From Planctomycetaceae bacterium (GTDB lineage Bacteria; Planctomycetota; Planctomycetia; Pirellulales; Pirellulaceae), in assembly GCA_027487485.1 (NCBI GenBank), contig JAIYDN010000067.1, forward strand, positions 1-64,000: a stretch of DNA of 64,000 nucleotides. Direction: 5' to 3'. The notes under the pieces are model-generated. The model did no database searches, had not been told where the DNA came from, and saw only the letters and a list, made by a program, of their open reading frames with translations. Numbering within the stretch: the stretch's first letter is position 1; each line of letters starts with the position of its first letter. Positions 24,050-32,968 of this stretch are shown piece by piece. A program made the position numbers and the translations under genes.

Positions 24050-25192
24050 TTAAGCGACAAACTTGCTTGGTGGGGCAGGACGTCCGAAATGATAGCCTTG
24101 TGCAAGCGTAAAACCGAGAGCTTTGCAGACTTCCGCTTCGTTCTCGTTTTCGATTCCTTCAGCGAGTGGCTGCACGCCCAGGTCGAGAACTATTTGCACC
24201 AGCGACCCCAAGACTTTGATTCGTTCTGGAGACGCTTTGTCGATGTCGCGAATCAGTCCCATGTCAAATTTCAGAACGTCCGGGGCTGCATTGCACAATT
24301 CGGCTAATCGATTTTGGCCAGCTCCGAAATCGTCGTATGCAATCTGAATATTAAGGTCTTTCAAACGGGCCTTCAGCTCAAACATTTCTTCAGAGCTTGT
24401 GATTGCCGATTCGTGAATCTCGAGGGTGATTGGCAATCCCGTTGCAAGTTCTCGCACTTGAACCATAGACTCTAACAGCTCGGCTCGTCCAAGTTCTAGC
24501 GGATGGGTGTTCACATAGATTCGAGTGGGGCCAGGAAGGCTAAGTCCTTCTCGAATGCCTTCCCAGCGAAGCATTTGGCTCAATTCCACTTCCATGTTTA
24601 GCTTTGCCGCGGCACCAAACATAGCTGCACTAGATTCCAGGCCAAACATTCGGCTTCGAGCCAGAACCTCATAACCCAAAATCGAGAAACCATCGATCGA
24701 GACAATGGGTTGGAAAAAAGGAGTGACCAACCGCTTTTCCATCAGTCGATCAAATTGCACAAGGGCCAGAGCTTGATCACAAACATCCTCAGCCACGGTG
24801 TTGGATGCGGTTGCATGATCATCGCATCGGACGCGAAATGCCATATCTGCGAATTGAATCAGGTCATCGGGCTTCAACACGGTCAGGTCGGTGACGCGTC
24901 GGCCGTTTACGTAGGTGCCGTTGGTGCTGTTTCTGTCGATTAAAACAAGATTTCCATCGCGAACGGTTAGATCCGCATGGTGGCTGGAAACGGTTCTGGA
25001 TGGGAGCTGTAGACTGCAGCCTGCTTTGCGTCCTATTGAAAACGGAACAGGATAAATCACGGTCAGTGCGTTAGAAACCTGCATCCCTACTGAAGCCAAA
25101 ATCCAAACTGTCTTCGTTTCGCTCGTACCGCTCATTCGAGAACGGGTAGAAATCGGTTTGTTCGCAACAGCAATCGCTTTTTCGCTACTCAT
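24050..25192 (-). CDS. FHA-EAL protein (phosphothreonine sensor linked to c-di-GMP phosphodiesterase domain)
   Basis: 380 residues from the ATG at 25192 (25135 is also possible). An FHA domain at about 41-122 has the phosphothreonine-binding pattern SIGRKAGC...SSHHADL...NSTNGTYVNG. The EAL domain (about 145-378) keeps EVL (175-177), the Asn in YVNTHP, LEIHES, DDFGAGQ, the Lys in LKFDMG, AEGIE and QGYHFGRP, so c-di-GMP hydrolysis looks possible. No membrane segment, so cytoplasmic. It is divergent from the AAA ATPase-kinase pair, whose Ser/Thr kinase could make its phosphothreonine ligand (inference). Confidence 0.92.
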   Translation of the reverse strand: MSSEKAIAVANKPISTRSRMSGTSETKTVWILASVGMQVSNALTVIYPVPFSIGRKAGCSLQLPSRTVSSHHADLTVRDGNLVLIDRNSTNGTYVNGRRVTDLTVLKPDDLIQFADMAFRVRCDDHATASNTVAEDVCDQALALVQFDRLMEKRLVTPFFQPIVSIDGFSILGYEVLARSRMFGLESSAAMFGAAAKLNMEVELSQMLRWEGIREGLSLPGPTRIYVNTHPLELGRAELLESMVQVRELATGLPITLEIHESAITSSEEMFELKARLKDLNIQIAYDDFGAGQNRLAELCNAAPDVLKFDMGLIRDIDKASPERIKVLGSLVQIVLDLGVQPLAEGIENENEAEVCKALGFTLAQGYHFGRPAPPSKFVA

Positions 25193-25501
25193 CTGCGGGG
25201 GCCATCGGGATAGGACCATAAAATCGACGTTGTGTTTTGTAGTGATTATGCAAGGAGTAAACCGCACACAACTCACCCAGTACTTTAGATCACAAAATGT
25301 GCACAGTGCTAGAAATGCGATTTTTGTGGGCGGATTCTTCAAGATGCTGAAGGACTTATCGATTTGCATTCATTGTTTCTACCTGCTGCATGTCGATGAC
25401 CACTTTCAAGCCGTTCGCCATCGCCGTCCACACGGTCGTTGTGCGCCAGATGCTTGTCTGACCTCATTCATTCAACTGATTTTGATTCAAGAAGCGATCT
25501 A
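25193..25501. other. Divergent intergenic region
   Basis: 309 bp between the FHA-EAL gene (leftward) and the AAA ATPase gene (rightward). Promoters for both must lie here. I see no convincing promoter, palindrome or gene. Confidence 0.5.
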
Positions 25502-27271
25502 ATGCAGCCTCTATTTGCCATTCGTGATACCTCGACATTGACAGGTACGTCGCTGCCAGCCGTTTTGAACGAGGACGCTTTCTGGCCTTTTGAGCCAAAA
25601 ACGTTTGATGAATGCGGAGTCTCTGAAATGGCTCTCGAATCGCTTTTGCTTCAAACCTTCTTGGCTGTCGGGACATCGACCGGACGAGGAATGACCGAGC
25701 GCGTGAAGCTCCCCTATCGCATCATCGAGCAGCAATTGGCCCAGCTTCGTGTAAGGCAATTGATTGTTCATGCAAGGCCTGCACCTCTCAATGATTTTTA
25801 CTATAGCCTCACGGAGAATGGTCAAAAACGGGCATTAACCTATCAGAAGTCCTGTTCTTATACCGGGCCTGCGCCAGTTCCCCTGATGGACTATATTCTT
25901 AGCGTGGAAGCACAGGCAAGCAATTTCGAGCCGATAACCCGTTCCGAATTAAAATCGGCACTTCGCGATGTGACTTTCGACGAAGCATGGCTCGATTTTT
26001 TGGGGCCAGCAATCAACAGCAACTCGGGGATATTCTTGTACGGCCCGCCAGGCAATGGCAAAACCACGCTAGCTCGTTGCTTGGCTGCATGCCGTGGCCA
26101 AGAGATCTGGATTCCACACGCAATTATTGATGATGGGATGATCATCAAGTTTTTCGATGCCGCATACCATGCGCCGTGCAATTCGTCCGTTCTAAAAGCC
26201 GGTTTAATGGCAGATCAAGAACACGATCGACGCTGGGTTCGAATCAAGCGGCCGACCGTGGTTGTTGGTGGCGAGCTGACTCTGGATAGCTTGGAAATTC
26301 GGCATGATCAACGAAGCAACACATGCGAAGCGCCTCTTCAAATGAAAAGCAACTGCGGGTGTTTGTTGATCGACGACTTTGGGCGACAGCGGGTCGCTCC
26401 TGCAGAGTTGCTGAATCGCTGGATCGTTCCACTGGAAAGTCGACAAGATTTTTTGAACTTGCCAACGGGAAAGAAACTGAATGTTCCCTTTGAACAGATC
26501 ATCTTGTTCTCCACCAACTTGCAACCCGAAGAACTAGTGGATGAAGCCTTTCTTCGACGCGTTCCGTTTAAAATCAATATCGGTGATCCCTCCGTTGAAG
26601 AGTTTATGGAGTTGTTTCGCCGTGCGTGCGAATCAAGCTCCATTCCATGGAGACCTGACACCGTTGAAAAGCTGATCGAAAAACACTATCGGTCTGTAAA
26701 TCGACCCTTACGGCGGTGCCACGCTCGAGACTTACTGCACCAAATCAAATGCCTCTGTCTTTATCGAGACGAACGTCTGGAGCTTCGAACCGAGCTATTT
26801 GATATAGCATGCAGAAATTATTTTGGAAATCAACCGATTTTCAAGTCTTCAGCTGAAGGTCTTGCCCCACCCGTTGGTTGGCAAATTCCAAGCGGCATCA
26901 AGCCCACTGCCACATCATCGCCATCGCAAACGCAAACGATGAACTTAGGGCAGTTTTCACCGTTGACAGAATCCAGAATAGGATCGCAGGGAATGAAAGG
27001 GAGTGGCAACTGTCCATCCCAAACGATTGCGCGTCCCATTCAACCCTTGTTTTCCAAGCCACCCACGGTGTCGTTGCCTCCCAATCTTCCCACTGCTTTA
27101 GGCAAAACAAGTGTCGGTGACGGAACTCAGCCGCAAACGCGTTCCGTTGCGTCCGAAAGTACGACCCTGAAAACGCCACTCAAGAACGGCCCTGTTGAAT
27201 CCGGCCCTCGTTTGCCTCTTCAAGGTAATGATTCTGCATTAGCATCGCCCTCCATTCCATCCGGAAGTTGA
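25502..27271 (+). CDS. AAA-family ATPase with N-terminal winged-helix region and disordered tail
   Basis: 589 residues from the ATG at 25502. Residues about 40-120 look like a winged-helix domain (ESLLLQTFLAVGTSTGRGMT, then YSLTENGQKRA). The ATPase follows: Walker A GPPGNGKT (181-188), Walker B LLIDD (288-292), sensor-like FSTNLQP and an arginine-containing FLRRVPFK. The last ~150 residues are Ser/Thr/Pro/Gln-rich and probably disordered, unlike the shorter related ATPases found near Tad/type IV pilus genes in other bacteria. The stop overlaps the possible TTG start of the kinase-tubulin gene, so the two are translationally coupled and probably act together. Confidence 0.85.
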   Translation: MQPLFAIRDTSTLTGTSLPAVLNEDAFWPFEPKTFDECGVSEMALESLLLQTFLAVGTSTGRGMTERVKLPYRIIEQQLAQLRVRQLIVHARPAPLNDFYYSLTENGQKRALTYQKSCSYTGPAPVPLMDYILSVEAQASNFEPITRSELKSALRDVTFDEAWLDFLGPAINSNSGIFLYGPPGNGKTTLARCLAACRGQEIWIPHAIIDDGMIIKFFDAAYHAPCNSSVLKAGLMADQEHDRRWVRIKRPTVVVGGELTLDSLEIRHDQRSNTCEAPLQMKSNCGCLLIDDFGRQRVAPAELLNRWIVPLESRQDFLNLPTGKKLNVPFEQIILFSTNLQPEELVDEAFLRRVPFKINIGDPSVEEFMELFRRACESSSIPWRPDTVEKLIEKHYRSVNRPLRRCHARDLLHQIKCLCLYRDERLELRTELFDIACRNYFGNQPIFKSSAEGLAPPVGWQIPSGIKPTATSSPSQTQTMNLGQFSPLTESRIGSQGMKGSGNCPSQTIARPIQPLFSKPPTVSLPPNLPTALGKTSVGDGTQPQTRSVASESTTLKTPLKNGPVESGPRLPLQGNDSALASPSIPSGS

Positions 27272-27285
27272 ACAAAGTAACATCC

Positions 27286-30200
27286 ATGGCATCTACATCG
27301 ACAAGTATACAAGCGGGCTTCGAGCCTATACCGGGGTACGTACTTCGTAAGAAGTTAGGGTCTGGCGGCTATGGCGAAGTCTGGTTGGCGGAAGCTCCAG
27401 GTGGACTGAAGAAGGCGATCAAGTTTGTTCATGGAGACATTGATGAGGATCGGGCCAACAACGAGCTCAAATCCCTGCAGAGAGTTCGTCAGGTGAACCA
27501 TCCATTCATCTTGTCCTTAGAAAGGATTGAGGTGATCGAAGGGCAGTTGCTTATCGTTACTGAACTCGCACAAGGTACTCTTTACGATCGCTATCTTGAG
27601 TTTCGAGAAAAAGGGTTCGCGGGTATTTCGCGAGAACGCTTGCTTGCCTATTTGCGAGATGCTGCGGATGGTCTCGATTTTCTTTGTCAACATCACGACC
27701 TGCAGCATTTGGATGTAAAGCCCGCCAACCTACTTTTGGTTGCGGATAGAATCAAAGTCGCAGATTTCGGCCTCATTAAAGACATTCAGTCCAATAGTCT
27801 TTCCATGATGGCAGGGTTGACACCGACGTATGCTGCGCCGGAGATGTTTGATGGCCGTCCGGGACGGTTTAGCGACCAATACTCCTTGGCAATTGTCTAC
27901 CAAGAAATGCTAACAGGAACTTTGCCATTTCGAGGCAGAACGACCGCTCAGCTGGCGAATGAGCATCTGCAGAAAGCGCCCAATCTAGAATCTGTTCCTC
28001 CGTTGGAGCGTCCTATCTTAAGCAAGGCGCTTTCCAAAAAACCACAGCTCCGATTTAGCGATTGCCGTGAATTCATCAATTCTCTCGAACGCTGTCGAAC
28101 GCAATCCGCGGACACGGAAGAAACGGCCACCGAAAACTCCTCGAGAGTCAAGCCACGGTCGACACGCTCCACAAGCTTTAATCAACCTTTGCGACCATCG
28201 CAAATTCCGACACAAAGTGTTCCCAGTTCGGAAGCTAAGGAAGAATGGGGGTCGATCGACTTTACGCCTCCACCGATCGCTGAAAATGAATCTTCGAAAT
28301 TTCCAGGTGCAGGATCAATCCAGATATTGCCTCCGATGAATGTTCTAGATCATCAAGAGGATGATTCTGACGAGAGTTTTGATTTAGAATCGATTCCGAG
28401 TCTTGCAAAATCGACAGGCAAATCGCTTACGATTGGAATTGGAGGAATTGGTATTCATTCCCTCATGGAAATGCGAAAGCTGTGTCAACAATCCAATCCG
28501 ATTCTTGAGGATCTTCCTCAACGTGGCTTTTTGATCATTGATTCCGATGAGGAAGCGATCCAAAATGCGGTAGCGTCGGACCGCGAAGGACGATTGCCAT
28601 ATCACTGCACCATTCATATTCCGCTGAAGTCTCCTCAGCACTACCGCCAGTCTGATCGGGTTAGTTTTACTCAGATCAGCAGACGTTGGGTCTACAACAT
28701 TCCAAGATCGCTCAAGACAGAAGGGGTGCGTCCTCTGGGGATGTTGGCATTTTTAGATCGAGCCAACTATGTATTTGAGTCTGTTAGAGAAGCAATGGCA
28801 GAGGTTGCTCGCAGCAAAGGTGATGAAGCGGCATCGCAACCCATCGACGTTCATGTGGTCACATCGGCGCACGGAGGGACGGGAAGCGCTGTGAGTGCCG
28901 AAGTTGGCTTTATCGTCCGGCAAATCGCTGCCGACTTTGGATTGGCGGTCAATCTTGAACTAGTGCTTACATGCGCCATTCCCTATTCCAACGGAGCGAT
29001 GGATCTTCCGATTGCAACTGCAATTGCCTGCCTCACCGAACTCAACCACTACCACAAGACAGGGGGATTGCACCCGGCCATTGACGGTCTTCCGGCATCG
29101 AGCGCAATTCACCGTGCTCCTTTTGATCATGTTTCCCTCATTTACGGTGGCCAGTACGGAAACACGGGCGATATGGTTTCCACAGTTGAGCAGGCAGGAA
29201 GATACCTTTGGTCGCTTGCCGAAACCAATTTGGGCGAAACATTACGTCGTGCGCGGCAGATAGAAGTAGCTAAACTGGCAGCAACCCCAGACCATGATAT
29301 AACATCTTGGATAAGCACCGTTGCGACCCGAAAAACGGAAATATCATCGACTGTTTCCGAGGAAGTGTCGGCCGCGCGAACTTGCCTTCCTATTGTGCTG
29401 CCTTGGCTGGCGGCCCTCGATACGATTGTCTCTAGCAGGACGAGAACCGACCGGACGAACTCATTGGATAGTCGAACCCAAGAACAAATCGACTTTCTCA
29501 TTGGGGATATGTTCCGAACCAATCGATGGACTGCTCAAGCTTGGGTGCATCAGTGCATGCAGTCGATTGTCGATTATGTTCCAACCTCAGACGCAAGTTC
29601 CAGCGACTCCAATGAAGTCCAAGATCAAAGCCAAAATGCACCATTGCTGAATCCATCAAATGATTTGGATACCATTCAAAAGAATGAACTCGATATGATC
29701 AGCGATAGTCTTGCGATCGATTTCATGGATACCTACCAGTCGGTGGCTAACTTAGTTGCGAAAACAAGGGACAAATTGATCGTGTCCATCGTTGGCAAAT
29801 TTCTGACTTCGCCTTCGGCATGGACTATCATTCGTGAAATTACGATTCGTATCTCTAGTCAATTCCGTATCCACGCAAATTCCTTACAAGTTGTCGCGGA
29901 AACTCTCTCCAAAAAGCACGATGAAACATTGGACATGATCTATCAGGGGGAGCAAGGCTCTACGATTGAATTGGATCAACAGCTTCAAGCCATGGCCATA
30001 GAAGCCCGCTTTCACTCGATCGCTGCTAAAATGCTGGAGAGAATGGCAGAGCACGTCACACATCTCGAAGAATTATGGTTGCAAGAATGTGTCACGCTCA
30101 GGAAAGACGTATTGCGATGGGTGGAACAGCTCTGTGCCGAAATTGGAATTCGTTGGGATGATTCTCCCGAGACGCAATCTGTTTCGATTTCACTGCGAAG

Positions 30201-30807
30201 ATTGAACGTCGACGAAGGTCTAGTTCGAAATCTAAAAAAACACATTTTGGATTTGGTTTGTAACAGACTTCTTCAAGATTCTTCCAATCCGGTGGCGTTC
30301 GACGATGTTTTTAAATTGGCCTACGCGCATTTCGCAGAACTTTCCAAGAAACCGCGATCTTCTACAGCGAAGCACTCTCTCGATAATGTAGACAGCACGA
30401 ATTCAATGGAACGCAATCCAACTACGGAGGCGAAGACTTGCAAGCCTGAAGACTCGCTTGGCTCGACAACAAAGAATGGCCATTCAAATGTAGAGCCTAC
30501 AAACTTAGCTCACGAGCTTATTCAAACGCGTCCTTACCTTGTCGACTTCGGTGGAGCGGTTCGAAACATTCTGGTTGTTCCGCAAGGAGTCGTCGCACAA
30601 TTGCAACCTGAACAGAGAACCGAACTGGCGCAGCACCAAGTGACATTCATTCAAACCGAGCAGGGGGATTGCGAACTGGTGTGCATCGGTGAACGCCTAG
30701 TTCTCTCCGAAATCATCGATCGAGTCTGGATGCCCTCGTCCCAGAATTGGGAGCTAACGAACCGATTGTTTGCACGTGTTGATATCGACTGGCAACCAAT
30801 TCAGTAG
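27286..30807 (+). CDS. Ser/Thr protein kinase fused to a tubulin/FtsZ-like domain
   Basis: 1173 residues from the ATG at 27286; a TTG at 27268 overlaps the previous stop. Kinase domain (about 16-275): glycine loop LGSGGYGEV (24-32), Lys46 in AIKF, catalytic HLDVKPAN (Asp143, Leu in place of Arg, so a non-RD kinase), DFG (160-162), APE (184-186). A ~100-residue low-complexity linker follows. From about 380 there is a Rossmann-like start IGIGGIGIHSLMEM and at 526-535 TSAHGGTGSA, which fits the tubulin/FtsZ GGGTGS nucleotide loop; this resembles the divergent Tubulin_2-type bacterial family. The remaining ~500 residues are mainly helical. No membrane segment. Coupled to the AAA ATPase. Confidence 0.85.
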   Translation: MASTSTSIQAGFEPIPGYVLRKKLGSGGYGEVWLAEAPGGLKKAIKFVHGDIDEDRANNELKSLQRVRQVNHPFILSLERIEVIEGQLLIVTELAQGTLYDRYLEFREKGFAGISRERLLAYLRDAADGLDFLCQHHDLQHLDVKPANLLLVADRIKVADFGLIKDIQSNSLSMMAGLTPTYAAPEMFDGRPGRFSDQYSLAIVYQEMLTGTLPFRGRTTAQLANEHLQKAPNLESVPPLERPILSKALSKKPQLRFSDCREFINSLERCRTQSADTEETATENSSRVKPRSTRSTSFNQPLRPSQIPTQSVPSSEAKEEWGSIDFTPPPIAENESSKFPGAGSIQILPPMNVLDHQEDDSDESFDLESIPSLAKSTGKSLTIGIGGIGIHSLMEMRKLCQQSNPILEDLPQRGFLIIDSDEEAIQNAVASDREGRLPYHCTIHIPLKSPQHYRQSDRVSFTQISRRWVYNIPRSLKTEGVRPLGMLAFLDRANYVFESVREAMAEVARSKGDEAASQPIDVHVVTSAHGGTGSAVSAEVGFIVRQIAADFGLAVNLELVLTCAIPYSNGAMDLPIATAIACLTELNHYHKTGGLHPAIDGLPASSAIHRAPFDHVSLIYGGQYGNTGDMVSTVEQAGRYLWSLAETNLGETLRRARQIEVAKLAATPDHDITSWISTVATRKTEISSTVSEEVSAARTCLPIVLPWLAALDTIVSSRTRTDRTNSLDSRTQEQIDFLIGDMFRTNRWTAQAWVHQCMQSIVDYVPTSDASSSDSNEVQDQSQNAPLLNPSNDLDTIQKNELDMISDSLAIDFMDTYQSVANLVAKTRDKLIVSIVGKFLTSPSAWTIIREITIRISSQFRIHANSLQVVAETLSKKHDETLDMIYQGEQGSTIELDQQLQAMAIEARFHSIAAKMLERMAEHVTHLEELWLQECVTLRKDVLRWVEQLCAEIGIRWDDSPETQSVSISLRRLNVDEGLVRNLKKHILDLVCNRLLQDSSNPVAFDDVFKLAYAHFAELSKKPRSSTAKHSLDNVDSTNSMERNPTTEAKTCKPEDSLGSTTKNGHSNVEPTNLAHELIQTRPYLVDFGGAVRNILVVPQGVVAQLQPEQRTELAQHQVTFIQTEQGDCELVCIGERLVLSEIIDRVWMPSSQNWELTNRLFARVDIDWQPIQ

Positions 30808-30811
30808 CGGA

Positions 30812-31096
30812 CTAATTGGCTCCATAGATCGCGGCCCAAATCCTTGCAAAGGACCACCAACAAATGGCTGCGCAGCCCAGAATCATGAGCGTGGTATAAA
30901 CCACGTTGATAACCGTCCAGATCTGCTTTTCTCGCTTCGAGAACACTGGGCTCCACCATAACAGAGGCAAGCCAAGGAAGCCGGTGACGGCAAACAACAG
31001 AACAAGAATAGCACGACGCGAACCAAGCAAACGCGATTTCGCGTCGGATGGAATCGGGGTAAGTCTTGGGGGTGGTGTCGGAGGCGAGTGAGACAA
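30812..31096 (-). CDS. Small two-helix membrane protein
   Basis: 94 residues. A Pro-rich N-terminus is followed by two membrane helices (about 29-49, AILVLLFAVTGFLGLPLLWW, and 60-82, INVVYTTLMILGCAAICWW). No motif. It is 13 bp downstream of the metallo-beta-lactamase-fold gene and probably in its operon. Function unknown. It converges on the kinase-tubulin gene with only 4 bp between stops. Confidence 0.7.
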   Translation of the reverse strand: MSHSPPTPPPRLTPIPSDAKSRLLGSRRAILVLLFAVTGFLGLPLLWWSPVFSKREKQIWTVINVVYTTLMILGCAAICWWSFARIWAAIYGAN

Positions 31097-31109
31097 GGTT
31101 TAGAACCGA

Positions 31110-31892
31110 TTAGGTTGGTAATCTTCCTTCTGCAATTTCTTGTTCCCATTGTCGCATTAACGGCCAATCCGTCGCACACGTACCAAAATCCGAAAGTGTT
31201 AAGTAGCTGCGCAACCGATCCAGGACTCGATCGATCATCATGGGGTCCTTGCGAAAATAGGGACCGTGGCTAGGCAAAAGCCAATCGATCTGAGCGTCTC
31301 GAATTCGCTCGAGCGATTTGATAAAGGAAGGAATATCACTTCCATGGTGCGCGTCGATAGCGCCTACGCCACCATCTCGGTAAATGTTGTCGCCACTTAA
31401 CAAAAGACTACCCAACTGGAAGGCTAGCTGGCTGTCTGCATGCCCAGGTGTGGACCAGACTTGGAGCCCCAATCCGCCAATGCGAATAACATCGCCATCT
31501 TGGACATGATTTTCTACCGATACCGGCGGCATCGCTTCGCTAATGCCTTGGGCATCGATTTCAGCAAAGGTCTGAAGTCGATCCCCAGATTCAAGCAATC
31601 GAGCCGCTTTCGGGTGTGCCGTCACGGTCGTCTTCAAAAGTTGTTTTGCCTTGGCTAATCCTTGGCAATGATCTACGTCCGCATGAGTCGCAATCAGCGT
31701 TTTGCATTTGGATAGAGGAAAATCCAGCTCTCGGACTAAATCGATGACTTCTTCGACGGAGTCCTCGTATCCGATGTCTACGAGAGCCCATTCGTCAGAA
31801 TCATAAAGCAGATATACGTTGCAACCGATTAAGTGACCAGCCTGGACATTCAGTTCGATTACATTTGGGAAAATCGGTTTTCTTTGAAGCAT
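31110..31892 (-). CDS. Metallo-beta-lactamase-fold hydrolase
   Basis: 260 residues from the ATG at 31892; a TTG at 31943 would add 17. The MBL fold is clear: VDIGYEDSVEEV, the metal motif THADVDHC (Asp at the second His position, as in some glyoxalase-like members), TPGHADSQLAF, SGDNIY and LPSHGPY. It should bind two metals. Substrate unknown; glyoxalase II-type thioester or lactone hydrolases are the nearest broad class. It follows the glycosyltransferase gene on the same strand. Confidence 0.88.
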   Translation of the reverse strand: MLQRKPIFPNVIELNVQAGHLIGCNVYLLYDSDEWALVDIGYEDSVEEVIDLVRELDFPLSKCKTLIATHADVDHCQGLAKAKQLLKTTVTAHPKAARLLESGDRLQTFAEIDAQGISEAMPPVSVENHVQDGDVIRIGGLGLQVWSTPGHADSQLAFQLGSLLLSGDNIYRDGGVGAIDAHHGSDIPSFIKSLERIRDAQIDWLLPSHGPYFRKDPMMIDRVLDRLRSYLTLSDFGTCATDWPLMRQWEQEIAEGRLPT

Positions 31893-31992
31893 TGCAAATA
31901 GATGACGAGAGCGTAGAAGAACGTCGTGAATAGTCAGAACCAAATTCTACGGGGTAATGTCGACTTGTCGCAACCCGTCTCGCCACCCGAAC

Positions 31993-32631
31993 CTATTTCT
32001 TTTCCGCCATCCTATCGCTAGGCAAACGAGTAGGGGCACCGCTGTTATTTGAGAATTTTGGCCCTGTGATTCGTCGATGGGACTGATGCGTTACCTCCAG
32101 ATCGTCTTCGCTGTCCTTGATCTTGGCCAGGGATTTTATCCCCTCCTTTCGCATCATCTGCAGGCCATTTCCTACGGTTTTGGAGGCTGGCCAATGATCT
32201 TCCAGCTTTCTGCCCCATTCATTCAGCCGCTGAAGCAATTGCTGGTCAATTCGCCGAACCCGAGTTGCTGCCCTTGCAATCACTAATTGCTCATCTTTTC
32301 TTAACTTCCATAGCTGAGTGACCTCTTCAAAGTCAATCGGATCGTACGAGGGGTGAAGGAAAATGAAATCGCCTCGAGCTAGACAAAGTACTGATTCGAC
32401 CGATTGCGCAGGGCCTTCCGACCGATTGTTCCGAATCACGTTCAGCTGCGGAAATTGTCTTCGCAAGTCATCCAGAACTTCGGGGGTTGCGTCGTCCGAT
32501 TGGTCGTCGACCGCTATCAACTGAACTGTGTTCGATATTTCGCACAGTTGCTCCAGCAAGTCCTGAACTCGCTTCTGAATTTCCGATTGGATATTGCGAA
32601 CCGGAAAAATGACACTTAGTGATTCTCGCAT
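31993..32631 (-). CDS. Family 2-like glycosyltransferase (short)
   Basis: 212 residues. It starts with the GT-A pattern SLSVIFPVRN, has VQLIAVDDQSDDATPEVLDD, and an acidic-poor DFIFLHPSYDPIDFEE where a DxD-like motif is expected. The canonical DxD is not obvious, and the protein is shorter than most GT2 enzymes, so activity is uncertain. It is close to the sugar transferase gene at 33.0 kb (divergent), which suggests a role in surface polysaccharide synthesis. Confidence 0.75.
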   Translation of the reverse strand: MRESLSVIFPVRNIQSEIQKRVQDLLEQLCEISNTVQLIAVDDQSDDATPEVLDDLRRQFPQLNVIRNNRSEGPAQSVESVLCLARGDFIFLHPSYDPIDFEEVTQLWKLRKDEQLVIARAATRVRRIDQQLLQRLNEWGRKLEDHWPASKTVGNGLQMMRKEGIKSLAKIKDSEDDLEVTHQSHRRITGPKFSNNSGAPTRLPSDRMAEKK

Positions 32632-32760
32632 GTGTCTGACCTGTTGGACTCATCGTGAAAACTGGATTGAAGCTAGTTCCGCATTGATCTCATGTCCTGG
32701 TATCGTCATTGCAAGCTAATCAGATTGGAAGTTGTAAAACATGTTGAGTTGTTACAGACG

Positions 32761-32777
32761 TAGCGAATGTTTCGCTA
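32761..32777. other. Palindrome TAGCGAA-TGT-TTCGCTA
   Basis: A 7-bp perfect inverted repeat with a 3-base centre in the 337-bp divergent region between the glycosyltransferase and the sugar transferase. It could be an operator or one of the short dispersed palindromes of this genome. Confidence 0.45.
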
Positions 32778-32860
32778 ATCCGTAGCTTCCCTGGTTCCTT
32801 GGTTGCCTGTTGCATTTTCATGAACTACGGTTCCCCAACCGGTCGGCGAAGACGTTCCGT

Positions 32861-32892
32861 CAAACTCCTGTTTTTCGGAGTTTGCCATTTTT
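32861..32892 (+). terminator. Terminator-like hairpin in the sugar-transferase leader
   Basis: CAAACTCC (32861-32868) and GGAGTTTG (32877-32884) form an 8-bp stem with an 8-base loop, followed by CCATTTTTT. It looks like an intrinsic terminator, but lies 77 bp upstream of the sugar-transferase ATG on the same strand, so it may act as an attenuator. Confidence 0.5.
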
Positions 32893-32968
32893 TCCGATTG
32901 TAACGCGATGGTTTGGAGATCGCATCGATCCAAACACGAGCACCCATGCAAAGCAGACTGACAAAAAT

